DNA of 51,717 nucleotides from Aeribacillus composti (GTDB lineage: Bacteria; Bacillota; Bacilli; Bacillales; Aeribacillaceae): positions 1-51,717 of the forward strand of contig NZ_VISS01000005.1 in assembly GCF_007827555.1 (NCBI RefSeq), given 5' to 3'. The number at the start of each line of letters is the position of its first letter. The stretch's first letter is position 1. Of the stretch, positions 37,369-45,975 are shown in pieces. Under the pieces are notes generated by a model. The model saw only the letters and a list, made by a program, of their open reading frames with translations, searched no databases and was not told where the DNA came from. Both the position numbers and the translations under genes were made by a program.

Positions 37369-38517
37369 CTACCAAGCCTTTCTGAAAAGTTCTTCAATAA
37401 TTTCGACAGTGACATCCCTTGGATTTGTGATCATACATGCATCATTTAAAGCAGTTAAGCTCATTTGAGGAATTTCTTCTTTTTTTACATGAATTTCAGA
37501 AAGCCTTTGCGGAGCTCCAACATCTTGAATTAATTCCTTCACAAGGTCAATCGCCTTTTTGGCTGCTTCCATTTTCGATATGTCGCAATCATTTAATCCA
37601 AGGAGATACGCAATATCTGCAAATTTTTGAGGATTTGCTAAATAATTAAATTCCATGACATGAGGCAATAAAATAGAATTCACATCGCCGTGCAAAATAG
37701 GATATCTGCCACCAACTGCATGAGACATGGCATGAACAGCTCCTAAAATGGCATTGGAAAAGGCAATTCCAGCTTGTAAACTTGCCATTGCCATATTGGT
37801 TTTCGCCTCTTTATTTAATTTAGAGGCGACAGAAGGCCGTAAATATTTAGCGACAAGCGATATAGAATTTTTGGCATGAACATCAGTTAGCGGTGTTGCG
37901 GCCAAACTAATATACGATTCAATCCCATGTGTTAAAACGTCGATTCCTGTTGAAGCAGTTAAATGGGAACTTTTTGTCACGAGTGTTTCAGGGTCAATAA
38001 TAGCAATATCAGGTATTAACGATTTTGAAATAATGGTCATCTTTTTCTGTTTTTCTGTATTTAAAATAATAGAAAATTGTGAAACCTCTGATCCCGAGCC
38101 GGCTGTAGTAGGAATCATGATTTGAGGCGGGAGGGGATGCTTAATTTTGTCGACGCCTTCATAATCATGAATGACTCCGCCATTTGTTGCTAACAGAGCA
38201 ATAGCTTTGGCTGCATCAATAGCGCTGCCTCCGCCAATCCCGATCACCGAATCGCATCCATATTTAAGATATATATTTCGCCCTTTATCCACTTCTGTAT
38301 CCTTTGGATTAACCGTAATATCAATGAATGTCTCGTATTTTAAACCGGCTTTCACGCAGCTATCAATGACTACATCCAGCCAGCCGGCCTCCGAAATACC
38401 GCGATCACTGACGATGAGCACATTGGATGCGCCCAAACGTAAACAGCAGTTGCCGACTTCAGAAATGGAACCGTTTCCAAATATTATCTCCGGCATGACA
38501 AATTTATGAATGTTCAT
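37369..38517 (-). CDS. iron-containing (group III) alcohol dehydrogenase
   Basis: A 382-aa NAD(P)-dependent enzyme of the Fe-ADH family, to which Bacillus methanol dehydrogenases and 1,3-propanediol dehydrogenases belong. GIGGGSAIDAAKAIA is the nucleotide site and TTAGSGSEVS follows; the metal ligands are in GIDVLTHGIESY, AMSHAVGG and PILHGDVNS. The alcohol or aldehyde used is not clear. It is the first gene of an operon with a kinase and a sigma-54 regulator, an unusual link that suggests alcohol or aldehyde sensing. GGGGGG lies before the ATG. Confidence 0.92.
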   Translation of the reverse strand: MNIHKFVMPEIIFGNGSISEVGNCCLRLGASNVLIVSDRGISEAGWLDVVIDSCVKAGLKYETFIDITVNPKDTEVDKGRNIYLKYGCDSVIGIGGGSAIDAAKAIALLATNGGVIHDYEGVDKIKHPLPPQIMIPTTAGSGSEVSQFSIILNTEKQKKMTIISKSLIPDIAIIDPETLVTKSSHLTASTGIDVLTHGIESYISLAATPLTDVHAKNSISLVAKYLRPSVASKLNKEAKTNMAMASLQAGIAFSNAILGAVHAMSHAVGGRYPILHGDVNSILLPHVMEFNYLANPQKFADIAYLLGLNDCDISKMEAAKKAIDLVKELIQDVGAPQRLSEIHVKKEEIPQMSLTALNDACMITNPRDVTVEIIEELFRKAW

Positions 38518-38570
38518 TATGTCCCCCCTTTAACATTGACAGTTTTTCCATAAATACATAATTCCATATA

Positions 38571-38599
38571 AAAATAAAAAAATCCTTTTAATATGTAAA
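38571..38599 (-). promoter_or_regulatory. possible sigma-A promoter of the alcohol dehydrogenase-kinase operon
   Basis: Read leftward, TTTACA (38599-38594) and TATTTT (38576-38571) are 17 bp apart. No -24/-12 sequence was found here. Confidence 0.35.
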
Positions 38600-38653
38600 A
38601 GGTAAACAAAATATGTAAGTGGCAAGCAACAATTCATTGCTTACCACAACATA

Positions 38654-38687
38654 TTGAAAGTAGCCGGCATCCGCCAGCTACTTTCAG
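38654..38687. other. long hairpin in the intergenic gap
   Basis: TGAAAGTAGC/GCTACTTTCA with further GGC/GCC pairs inside makes a strong stem. No T-run follows on either strand. It may stop or protect the aldehyde dehydrogenase transcript. Confidence 0.5.
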
Positions 38688-38701
38688 ACAAAAATACGAA
38701 A

Positions 38702-38835
38702 TCAAGTAGGGGCTGTCTAATAAGTCGATTTTCCGGCTTATAGACGCCCCTTTAATGTTTTATAAAAAGTTGATATATCAATGTTTATGATGTTTCGTTT
38801 TAATGGATTTTGATTTCTGGACAGCCCCTACTTGA
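38702..38835. mobile_element. 134-bp MITE-like element
   Basis: A perfect 16-bp terminal inverted repeat TCAAGTAGGGGCTGTC (38702-38717) / GACAGCCCCTACTTGA (38820-38835) encloses an AT-rich non-coding core with an inner hairpin (TAAGTCG..CGGCTTA). GGGGCTGTCTAATAAGT-type ends are known from IS1182-like elements; that family link is from memory. The clear target duplication was not found. Confidence 0.7.
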
Positions 38836-38873
38836 ATTATTTAGGGGCCTATCGAGCACTCCCCTATTTTGTA

Positions 38874-40361
38874 TTAATTCTGGGCAATCCAGACGCTTTT
38901 CACTTCTGTATAGTTGTCTAATGCATAGGATCCCATTTCTCTTCCTATGCCGGATTCTTTATATCCGCCGAACGGACTTGCAGCGTCAAAGACGTTGTAA
39001 CAGTTTACCCAAACTGTTCCAGCACGGAGCTTGTTAGCAATGTAATGAGCTTTTGTAACATCGCGCGTCCAAACCCCTGCTGCTAATCCATAATTTGTAT
39101 CGTTTGCACGTTCAATCAACTCATCTATATCTTCATATGGCAAAGCGGCGATTACCGGTCCGAATATTTCTTCTTTTGAAATGGTCATAGAATCTTCAAC
39201 GTTGGCAAAAATAGTCGGCTCTACAAAATACCCTTGTTCGGAAGGTTTTTGTCCTCCTGTTAAAAGTTCAGCACCTTCTTCCAGCCCTTTTTCAATATAT
39301 CCAAGGACTCGGTTTTGCTGCTCGGAAGAAACAAGCGGTCCCATTTCTGTATCTGCTTTTAGTCCAAATCCTTGTTTAATAGATTTTGCATGGGATACCA
39401 TATCAGCCACAACATTGTCATACTGTTTCTTCTGAATGAAGACGCGGCTGCCTGCACAACAAACTTGTCCTTGGTTGAACATGACGCCATTTAAAGCACC
39501 CGGAATTGCTTTTGAAAAATCAGCATCAGGCAAAATGATGTTCGGTGATTTACCGCCTAGTTCTAACGTAACGCGTTTAAGAGATTTCGAAGCGTTTGCC
39601 ATAATTAATTTTCCGACTTCAGTTGAACCTGTGAAGGCAATTTTATCAACTTGTGGATGTTTGACTAATGCATCACCTGCTGTTTCACCAAATCCGGGAA
39701 CAATATTGACAACACCGGCAGGAAAACCGGCTTCTTCAATAAGTTCAGCTAAATATAAAGCTGAAAGAGGTGTTTGTTCAGCTGGCTTTAATACAACTGT
39801 ACAACCGGTTGCAAGCGCGGCGCCAAGCTTCCACATTGCCATGAGCAATGGAAAGTTCCAAGGAATAATTTGCCCTACGACGCCAACTGGTTCATGACGT
39901 GTATAGTTAAAATACGGTCCATTGACTGGAATTGTTTGTCCGACAATTTTCGTAGACCATCCAGCATAATAACGCATGTGTTCAATTGCCAACGGTACGT
40001 CGGCATTGATTGTTTCACGAATCGGTTTCCCATTATCCAATGTTTCTAGCTGAGCCAGTTCTTCTTTATTTTCCTCCATTAAATCCGCCAGTTTATACAT
40101 GAGCCTGCTTCTTTCTGCTGCGCTCATTCTTGACCACGGTCCACGGTCAAACGCTTCTCTGGCTGCCTTCACAGCGCGGTCGATATCTTCAGCATCTCCT
40201 TCATAAACTGTTGCCAATCTTTCTCCCGTTGCAGGGTTAGGAGTGTCAAATGTTTTTCCTGAAGCGCTTTCAACAAAGCTGCCGTTTATATACATTTTTT
40301 TCTTACCGGATAAAAACTTTTCAACTTTTTCTTTTAATTTAGGGGCTGCAATTGAGCTCAT
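38874..40361 (-). CDS. NAD-dependent aldehyde dehydrogenase (DhaS/AldA-like)
   Basis: A 495-aa aldehyde dehydrogenase that oxidises aldehydes to acids. IIPWNFPL, the NAD motif FTGSTEVG, the catalytic Glu in ELGGKSPNI and the nucleophile in GQVCCAGSR are all present. The start is ATG 40361, 7 nt from GGAGG; the coding start overlaps or touches the upstream alcohol dehydrogenase stop, so the two are coupled. Together they turn an alcohol (probably ethanol) into the acid. Similar in length to B. subtilis DhaS. Confidence 0.95.
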   Translation of the reverse strand: MSSIAAPKLKEKVEKFLSGKKKMYINGSFVESASGKTFDTPNPATGERLATVYEGDAEDIDRAVKAAREAFDRGPWSRMSAAERSRLMYKLADLMEENKEELAQLETLDNGKPIRETINADVPLAIEHMRYYAGWSTKIVGQTIPVNGPYFNYTRHEPVGVVGQIIPWNFPLLMAMWKLGAALATGCTVVLKPAEQTPLSALYLAELIEEAGFPAGVVNIVPGFGETAGDALVKHPQVDKIAFTGSTEVGKLIMANASKSLKRVTLELGGKSPNIILPDADFSKAIPGALNGVMFNQGQVCCAGSRVFIQKKQYDNVVADMVSHAKSIKQGFGLKADTEMGPLVSSEQQNRVLGYIEKGLEEGAELLTGGQKPSEQGYFVEPTIFANVEDSMTISKEEIFGPVIAALPYEDIDELIERANDTNYGLAAGVWTRDVTKAHYIANKLRAGTVWVNCYNVFDAASPFGGYKESGIGREMGSYALDNYTEVKSVWIAQN

Positions 40362-40363
40362 CA

Positions 40364-41383
40364 TCAATCCTCCTTCAATTTTAGTACAATACGACCGTTG
40401 ATTTTTCCTTTTTCCATTCTTTCAAATACTTCATTTATTTCTTCTAATTCAGCGGTTTCAACAATTGGACGGACTTTTCCGCGAGCAGCAAAATCTAATG
40501 CTTCCTGCATGTCCTTTCTTGTACCGACGATGGAACCTTTAACGGAAACGCCGTTTAATACTGTATCGAAGATCGGAATAGGCAGATCAGCATTTGGCAG
40601 ACCAACAACAACTAATGTGCCTCCCCGTTTCACTGACTGATAGGCCTGTTCAAATGCTTTTTTATTCACCGCTACACTAATAGCAGCATGAACACCGCCT
40701 ACTTGATCATGTATCGCTTTGACAGGATCTTCTTTTAAACCGTTGATTGCAATATCTGCACCTAAATCTTTGGCTAATTTTGATTTTTCATCACTGATAT
40801 CAACAGCTACCACATTAAGTCCCATCGCTTTGGCGTATTGTAATGCAATATGACCAAGTCCTCCAATACCGTAAATGGCCACCCATTCACCTGGCCGAGC
40901 ACCTGATACTTTCAACGCTTTATATGTCGTTACGCCTGCACATAAAATTGGCGCTACTTCAACTGGATCTAAGTTATCAGGAATTTTCGCCACATAATCT
41001 GCGGGAGCTTTACAGTATTCCGCATATCCGCCATCAACGGAATATCCGCCATTCAATTGATGCGGGCAAAGTGTTTCTTGACCAGTTAAACAATATTCAC
41101 ATTCACCACATGCAGAATATAACCATGGGATGCCGACGCGATCTCCCACTTTTATTGATTTAACTCCCTTTGCGACTTCTACAACAATTCCGACTCCTTC
41201 ATGCCCCGGAATTAACGGCAATTTGGGTTTAACCGGCCAGTCACCATGGGCTGCATGTAAATCCGTATGGCACACACCGCATGCTTCGATCTTAACTAAA
41301 ACTTCACCTTCCTCTAGTTTTGGTCTTTCCACCTCTTTAATTTCAAGTGCTTTTTTAAATTCGTTAACTACTGCTGCTTTCAC
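40364..41383 (-). CDS. adh: zinc-dependent alcohol dehydrogenase (ADH-T/AdhA type)
   Basis: A 339-aa NAD-dependent medium-chain dehydrogenase with the same length and opening ([15 protein letters not shown]) as ADH of thermophilic Geobacillus. Catalytic zinc ligands are in CGVCHTDLH and GHEGVG, the structural zinc set in [15 protein letters not shown], and the NAD fold in YGIGGLGH. The start codon is GTG 41383 with AAAGGGG 9 nt upstream. It is transcribed with the aldehyde dehydrogenase from a sigma-54 promoter. Confidence 0.96.
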   Translation of the reverse strand: MKAAVVNEFKKALEIKEVERPKLEEGEVLVKIEACGVCHTDLHAAHGDWPVKPKLPLIPGHEGVGIVVEVAKGVKSIKVGDRVGIPWLYSACGECEYCLTGQETLCPHQLNGGYSVDGGYAEYCKAPADYVAKIPDNLDPVEVAPILCAGVTTYKALKVSGARPGEWVAIYGIGGLGHIALQYAKAMGLNVVAVDISDEKSKLAKDLGADIAINGLKEDPVKAIHDQVGGVHAAISVAVNKKAFEQAYQSVKRGGTLVVVGLPNADLPIPIFDTVLNGVSVKGSIVGTRKDMQEALDFAARGKVRPIVETAELEEINEVFERMEKGKINGRIVLKLKED

Positions 41384-41423
41384 TCAAAACAACCCCTTTC
41401 ATTTTTTTTTCGACTTTATATCA

Positions 41424-41439
41424 TGCAAGAACCGTACCA
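41424..41439 (-). promoter_or_regulatory. sigma-54 (-24/-12) promoter of adh-aldehyde dehydrogenase
   Basis: Read leftward, TGGTACGGTTCTTGCA has GG and GC exactly 10 bp apart and one deviation (T for C) from TGGCACG-N4-TTGCA. It lies 41 bp before the adh start. Confidence 0.85.
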
Positions 41440-41443
41440 AAAT

Positions 41444-41457
41444 TGAAAGCGCTTAAT
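41444..41457. promoter_or_regulatory. cre-like site upstream of adh
   Basis: TGAAAGCGCTTAAT fits cre with one deviation and sits just upstream of the sigma-54 promoter. Confidence 0.65.
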
Positions 41458-41540
41458 TTGCGGAATATTAGAAAAATACAAAATAGATTTTTGCCGAATT
41501 TTTGGCAGACTTGAACAAAATATTGGCAGAATTGTTGCGT

Positions 41541-41578
41541 GAAAAGAAAAAGCAGGTTGTTCCAATGAGAAACCTGCT
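41541..41578 (-). terminator. terminator of the polyol kinase gene
   Basis: Read leftward, AGCAGGTT/AACCTGCT with a 12-nt loop is followed by TTTTTCTTTT, 104 nt after the kinase stop. Confidence 0.8.
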
Positions 41579-41681
41579 AAAAATATAGTGTTCAGTTTTT
41601 GCTCAAGCATGAATGATCATATTGCTTTCGGCACTGACGATATGCTTCCATGCAGATATTTTTTGGGGCGACATGTTCGGA

Positions 41682-43331
41682 TTAAAGAGATTTTAAATCC
41701 TTCATCCAACTTTTTTTCGTAATTCCGAAATAATTGTGTAATTGCTGATATATTTGAAATAATTTTTTATATTTTTCTACATGGCTGAGAATTGGTTTGT
41801 AAGTTTTCAAAATTGGCTGTTTCATCTTTTCAACAGCCTCTTCTACGCTATCATATCCTCCATTTTCCTTGCCAGCTGCAACAGAGCCAAGAATGGCAGC
41901 GCCAACTGCAGGGGTATAATCGCTGGCTGAAACAATAATCTCTTTATTTAAAACGTCTGCATATATTTGCATGAGTAAATCATTTTTTTGGGGCAAACCA
42001 CCGCAAGCAAATATTTCATTAATTTTTAATCCTGCTTGTTCATAATTTGAAATAATGATTTTTGCGCCAAATGCTGTAGCTTCCATATATGCTCTATAGA
42101 TATCCTCAGGTTTGGAAGCGAGGGTCAGTCCTACAATCATTCCTGAAAGATCTGCATCTGAAAGTATAGATCGGTTTCCATTATGCCAATCTAATGCAAT
42201 GAGACCAGATTGACCAGGCTCTAGGTGAGATGCCTTTTTTTCCAGTAAATCAAATACTGAAATTCCTTGTTCTTTCGCTTCTTTCATCAATGATTCCGGA
42301 ACTTGTTTTGCAAACCAGCCAAATAAATCGCCTACAGCGGATTGTCCGGCTTCGTATGCATATAATCTTGGGATAATAGAATTTTTTACTACTCCCGAAA
42401 TACCCGGTATATGAATTTCTTTTTTGCTCAGCATAATATGGCAAGTGGACGTCCCCATTACCATTGTCAATTGATGCGGTTTGGATGAACCGACTCCTAA
42501 TACTGCGGAATGAGCATCGATAATGGCAACGGCGACAGGCAGATTTTTCGGCAATCCTAAAAGACTTGACATTTCATCAGTGAGGACCCCAGCTTTTTCA
42601 CCAATATATCCAATTTTACCTTTTAACTTTGAAGAAACAATGTTTTTAAATTCAGGATGGAGCTTTTCGAAAAATTGCACGGGAAAACCGCTGTTTTCAT
42701 TCCAAAAAGCTTTGAAGCCTAACGAGCAATTGCTTCTGACAACTTTCCCTGTTAACTGTGAAACAATCCAATCTCCTGCTTCCAAAAATAAGCTAGCTTT
42801 TTCATACACTTCACGATCTTTGCAAAAAACTTCATAGCATTTTGGGATAAACCATTCTGTTGAAATGTTGTAGCCGTAATTTTTTAGCCAGCTTTCTTTA
42901 TGTGAAGAAGCTAATTTGAACATTTCTTCTGTTTCTTTTTTCGGTCCATGATGCTTCCATAATTTTACCCACGCATGGGGATTGTTTTGAAATTCCTTGT
43001 GAAAACATAATGGTTTTCCTTTTTCATCTACTGCGACCATAGTAGATGAGGTGAAATCAATGCCAATACCAATAATTTGTGAAGAGCTGATATTTGCATC
43101 TTTTATAGCATGAGGAATTCCTTTCATAATGACTTCTAAATAGTCGCCCGGATGCTGAAGAGCATAATCCCTGGGTAATCTCGTCCCATCGTTCGTCGGA
43201 AGCATCTCTGTAATCACTCCATGCGCATATGGAATGACACATTGTCCTTTAATAGACCCATCGTCAATGTTTACTATTAAAACTCTCCCAGATTCAGTAC
43301 CGAAATCAATTCCAATAGTATATTTTTCCAT
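41682..43331 (-). CDS. FGGY-family pentulose/pentitol kinase (ribulokinase-like)
   Basis: A 549-aa kinase of the AraB-type branch, close to the length of L-ribulokinase. The ATP-fold opening GIDFGTESGRVLIVN and IGIDFTSSTMV, the IIDAHSAVLGVGS segment, and the late ACGGLPQKNDLL box are characteristic. The start is ATG 43331 with GGAG 8 nt upstream. AraB-type kinases accept ribuloses and also ribitol or L-arabitol. Beside a polyol permease and a TarJ-like dehydrogenase, a ribitol or arabitol substrate is likely; araA and araD are absent. It is divergent from those genes. Confidence 0.88.
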   Translation of the reverse strand: MEKYTIGIDFGTESGRVLIVNIDDGSIKGQCVIPYAHGVITEMLPTNDGTRLPRDYALQHPGDYLEVIMKGIPHAIKDANISSSQIIGIGIDFTSSTMVAVDEKGKPLCFHKEFQNNPHAWVKLWKHHGPKKETEEMFKLASSHKESWLKNYGYNISTEWFIPKCYEVFCKDREVYEKASLFLEAGDWIVSQLTGKVVRSNCSLGFKAFWNENSGFPVQFFEKLHPEFKNIVSSKLKGKIGYIGEKAGVLTDEMSSLLGLPKNLPVAVAIIDAHSAVLGVGSSKPHQLTMVMGTSTCHIMLSKKEIHIPGISGVVKNSIIPRLYAYEAGQSAVGDLFGWFAKQVPESLMKEAKEQGISVFDLLEKKASHLEPGQSGLIALDWHNGNRSILSDADLSGMIVGLTLASKPEDIYRAYMEATAFGAKIIISNYEQAGLKINEIFACGGLPQKNDLLMQIYADVLNKEIIVSASDYTPAVGAAILGSVAAGKENGGYDSVEEAVEKMKQPILKTYKPILSHVEKYKKLFQIYQQLHNYFGITKKSWMKDLKSL

Positions 43332-43344
43332 ACCAACCACTCCA

Positions 43345-43372
43345 TGAAAATGCTTTCATTGTACTGATTATA
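43345..43372 (-). promoter_or_regulatory. kinase -10 region with downstream cre
   Basis: Leftward TATAAT (43372-43367) is followed by the perfect palindrome TGAAAATGCTTTCA (43358-43345), cre with one deviation, placed to roadblock transcription. No good -35 was seen. Confidence 0.6.
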
Positions 43373-43423
43373 TTAAACTAATAAAATAAAATTTACAAGC
43401 AAAAAATTAATATAATCGAGCAA

Positions 43424-43524
43424 AAATAAACATATTTTTGTTCATTTATATTGACAATTTAAACAATATCGGATTATATTCATTATAAACAATCAAAAAC
43501 AAGCAAGAAAGAACATAAATGAAC
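43424..43524 (+). promoter_or_regulatory. polyol operon promoter with putative DeoR operators
   Basis: -35 TTGACA (43451-43456) and -10 TTATAT (43474-43479) are 17 bp apart. AAATAAAC-N8-GTTCATTT (43424-43447) lies just upstream, and the same half-site inverted, AAATGAAC (43517-43524), lies downstream. They are good candidates for the DeoR-type regulator encoded at 45976. Confidence 0.6.
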
Positions 43525-43538
43525 ATGGAGGATTAAGG

Positions 43539-44627
43539 ATGACAGATGTGATTCATTCAAAGGCTTATAGGTTAATAGAGCCTGGAAAATTTAAAGAAAC
43601 AATTATTGAACATAAAGTAAAGGAAGGTGAAGTTGTCGTCCAGCCTATTTTAGCCAGTATTTGTCATGCAGACTTAAGATACTATACCGGCAAAAGAAGA
43701 AAAGAAGCTCTTAACCAAAAGCTTCCGATGGCATTATTTCATGAAGGGATTGGAGAAGTAGTCATTTCAAAAGATGAGTTTATACAAGTTGGACAAAAGG
43801 TTGCAATTGTGCCAAGCATCCCTGGTTACAGATTAGAGCAAAAGAAAAAAGAAGATTGTTGTGAATCCTGCAGGAGAAATGTCGCAGATAACTATTGTAA
43901 AACTGGAGTGTTTTTAGGAAGCGGATATGACGGCATTGGTCAGGAGTTTTTAGTATTGCCAAGCGAAAATGTTGTACCAATTCCAGAAAAGCTGAAAGAT
44001 GAGATTGCTGTATTAGCAGAGTTATGCTCAGTTTCACTGCATGCACTGAATCATTTGAAAGAAGAAGATTTTCATAAAGGGAAAATTGCTGTGTTCGGAG
44101 ATGGACCAGTAGGATATTTAACAGCCGCAATGCTATATCATTATTTTCATATTCCTAAAAGCCAGCTATTAGTGTTTGGAGCAGTGGAAGAAAAACTGAA
44201 TCAGTTTGATTTTGCCACTGTACACTTAGTTAACGATTTTCCTTTTTTAGAAGCTAAAGGGGTGACAGTTGCAATTGAATGCACAGGTGGCAAGTTTAGC
44301 GAAAGCGCTATCAACCAAGCGATTGATTTATTGGAGCCTGAAGGCAAATTGATTTTAATGGGGGTGACAGAGCAGCGTGTACCAATTAATACAAGAGATG
44401 TATTAGAAAAAGGGTTGCAGCTTTACGGAAGTTCCAGAAGTTCAAGTGAAGATTTTAAAACTTTGATGCAAGCATTTCTAAATGAAGATTATCAGAAAAC
44501 TCTCTCTAAGTTGATACCGGAAAAAAGCATAGCAATCCGAAACGCAGAAGATTTAAAAAAGGCAATGGATGAAGCTGCTGAACATAAAGGGTGGAAAAAA
44601 ACATATTTATCTTTTTCATGGAACTAA
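43539..44627 (+). CDS. medium-chain polyol-phosphate dehydrogenase (TarJ-like)
   Basis: A 362-aa zinc-type medium-chain dehydrogenase resembling TarJ, the ribulose-5-phosphate reductase / ribitol-5-phosphate dehydrogenase. Zinc ligands lie in ASICHADLRYYTG and FHEGIGEV; a Cys-rich segment CCESCRR..NYC holds the structural-type site; AVFGDGPVGYL is the nucleotide fold. No tar/tag genes are near, and the kinase, permease and DeoR context points to catabolism, with ribitol-5-P (or arabitol-phosphate) going to ribulose/xylulose-5-P. GGAGG precedes ATG 43539. Confidence 0.85.
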   Translation: MTDVIHSKAYRLIEPGKFKETIIEHKVKEGEVVVQPILASICHADLRYYTGKRRKEALNQKLPMALFHEGIGEVVISKDEFIQVGQKVAIVPSIPGYRLEQKKKEDCCESCRRNVADNYCKTGVFLGSGYDGIGQEFLVLPSENVVPIPEKLKDEIAVLAELCSVSLHALNHLKEEDFHKGKIAVFGDGPVGYLTAAMLYHYFHIPKSQLLVFGAVEEKLNQFDFATVHLVNDFPFLEAKGVTVAIECTGGKFSESAINQAIDLLEPEGKLILMGVTEQRVPINTRDVLEKGLQLYGSSRSSSEDFKTLMQAFLNEDYQKTLSKLIPEKSIAIRNAEDLKKAMDEAAEHKGWKKTYLSFSWN

Positions 44628-44646
44628 ATAAAAGGGGTGTAAAATA

Positions 44647-45885
44647 ATGACACAAGTAACTGGAGTGAAATGGACTGAAAAATTAGGTATACCTTCTTCG
44701 ATTGCATGGGGTTATTTAGGGATTTTAATTTTCATGATGGGAGATGGACTGGAAATTGGCTGGCTAAGTCCTTGGTTAATTGATCAAGGATTTACAGTTC
44801 AGCAAACTAGCCTATTGTTTTCGGCTTATGGGGTGACAGTCGCTGTTTCTTCGTGGCTGTCCGGAGTATTAGTTGAAGCGCTTGGTACAAAAAGAACGAT
44901 GTGGCTAGGGGTGTTATTTTATATACTGGGAACAATTGGATTTTTGAGTTGTGGGCTGCCGAATTTGAATATTTGGTGGATGGTTCCGTTTTATGCATTA
45001 AGGGGCTTGGGATACCCGCTGTTTGCATACTCTTTCCTAGTATGGATTGCTTACCGTGCCGATCAGGAGCGTCTCGGAACAGCTGTCGGCTGGTTTTGGT
45101 TTGTATTTACAGGAGGTTTAAATGTTTTAGGGGCTTATTATTCCGTAGTTGCAATCAAATTATTTGGGCACTATACTACGTTGTGGTCATCAATCTTTTG
45201 GGTCGTATTAGGGGCGATAATCGCATTAATAGTTAATAAAGACAAATTAGAACCAAATCAAGGAAGTTCTGCAAAAGAAAAATTATATGAGCTAATAAAA
45301 GGTGTCACAATTGTCAAGGAAGAGCCGAAAGTATTATTAGGCGGCATTGTTCGTGTCATTAATACTACTGCGCAGTTTGCATTTCCTGTTTTTTTGCCTA
45401 CTTATCTTGCTGGACACGGAATTCCAACATCTACATGGTTGGCTATTTGGGGGACAATTTTTACAAGCAATATTTTATTTAATCTATTTTTTGGATATAT
45501 AGGGGATAAAATTGGCTGGCGCAATACCATCATGTATTTTGGCGGTATTGGCTGCGGAGTTACTACTTTAGCTATATATTATTTTCCAGAGTGGTTTAAT
45601 GGTAATATTTGGATCGTTGGCTTAGTAGCCATTTTATGGGGCGGATTGTTAGCGGGATATGTTCCGTTGTCTGCTTTAGTACCTTCGTTGGTGAAAGAGG
45701 ACAAAGGAGCTGCAATGTCTGTTCTAAATTTAGGCGCTGGTTTGCCTGTTTTTGTTGGTCCTGCTATCGTTGGCCTGTTAATTGGTTCAATAGGAAATGC
45801 AGGAGTTATTTGGGTGCTGGCAATACTTTATTTTGTAAGCGCTATATTAACCAAATTTATTACATTGCCTGAAGAAACGAAATAA
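44647..45885 (+). CDS. MFS transporter, polyol permease family (RbtT/DalT-like)
   Basis: A 412-aa major facilitator with 12 predicted helices. The early segment MMGDGLEIGWLSPWLIDQG is the signature of the enterobacterial ribitol and arabitol permeases (RbtT, DalT). It imports the polyol with protons and leaves it unphosphorylated, which fits a kinase-first pathway. AGGGGTG precedes the ATG; it starts 19 nt after the dehydrogenase stop. Confidence 0.9.
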   Translation: MTQVTGVKWTEKLGIPSSIAWGYLGILIFMMGDGLEIGWLSPWLIDQGFTVQQTSLLFSAYGVTVAVSSWLSGVLVEALGTKRTMWLGVLFYILGTIGFLSCGLPNLNIWWMVPFYALRGLGYPLFAYSFLVWIAYRADQERLGTAVGWFWFVFTGGLNVLGAYYSVVAIKLFGHYTTLWSSIFWVVLGAIIALIVNKDKLEPNQGSSAKEKLYELIKGVTIVKEEPKVLLGGIVRVINTTAQFAFPVFLPTYLAGHGIPTSTWLAIWGTIFTSNILFNLFFGYIGDKIGWRNTIMYFGGIGCGVTTLAIYYFPEWFNGNIWIVGLVAILWGGLLAGYVPLSALVPSLVKEDKGAAMSVLNLGAGLPVFVGPAIVGLLIGSIGNAGVIWVLAILYFVSAILTKFITLPEETK

Positions 45886-45909
45886 CAAGATCTGAAAAAA
45901 CATAGTCGA

Positions 45910-45938
45910 TTGAATTCCTAAAGAAAAGAGAATAATAT
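45910..45938 (+). promoter_or_regulatory. possible separate promoter of the DeoR gene
   Basis: TTGAAT (45910-45915) and TAATAT (45933-45938) are 17 bp apart, 38 bp before the DeoR start. Confidence 0.55.
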
Positions 45939-45975
45939 AAGAATAGAAAAATTTAAATTGTTAGGAAGTTCGACT

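Noticed and set aside
41682-43331. Calling the kinase araB of an arabinose operon
   Set aside because: There is no araA, araD or AraR nearby, and the permease and dehydrogenase fit a polyol better.
43539-44627. Calling the dehydrogenase a teichoic acid gene (tarJ)
   Set aside because: No tarI, tarK/L or tag genes are near, and it is bound to a catabolic cluster with a DeoR regulator.
45609-45872. Cys-rich frame inside the polyol permease gene
   Set aside because: It is an out-of-phase shadow of the membrane protein gene.
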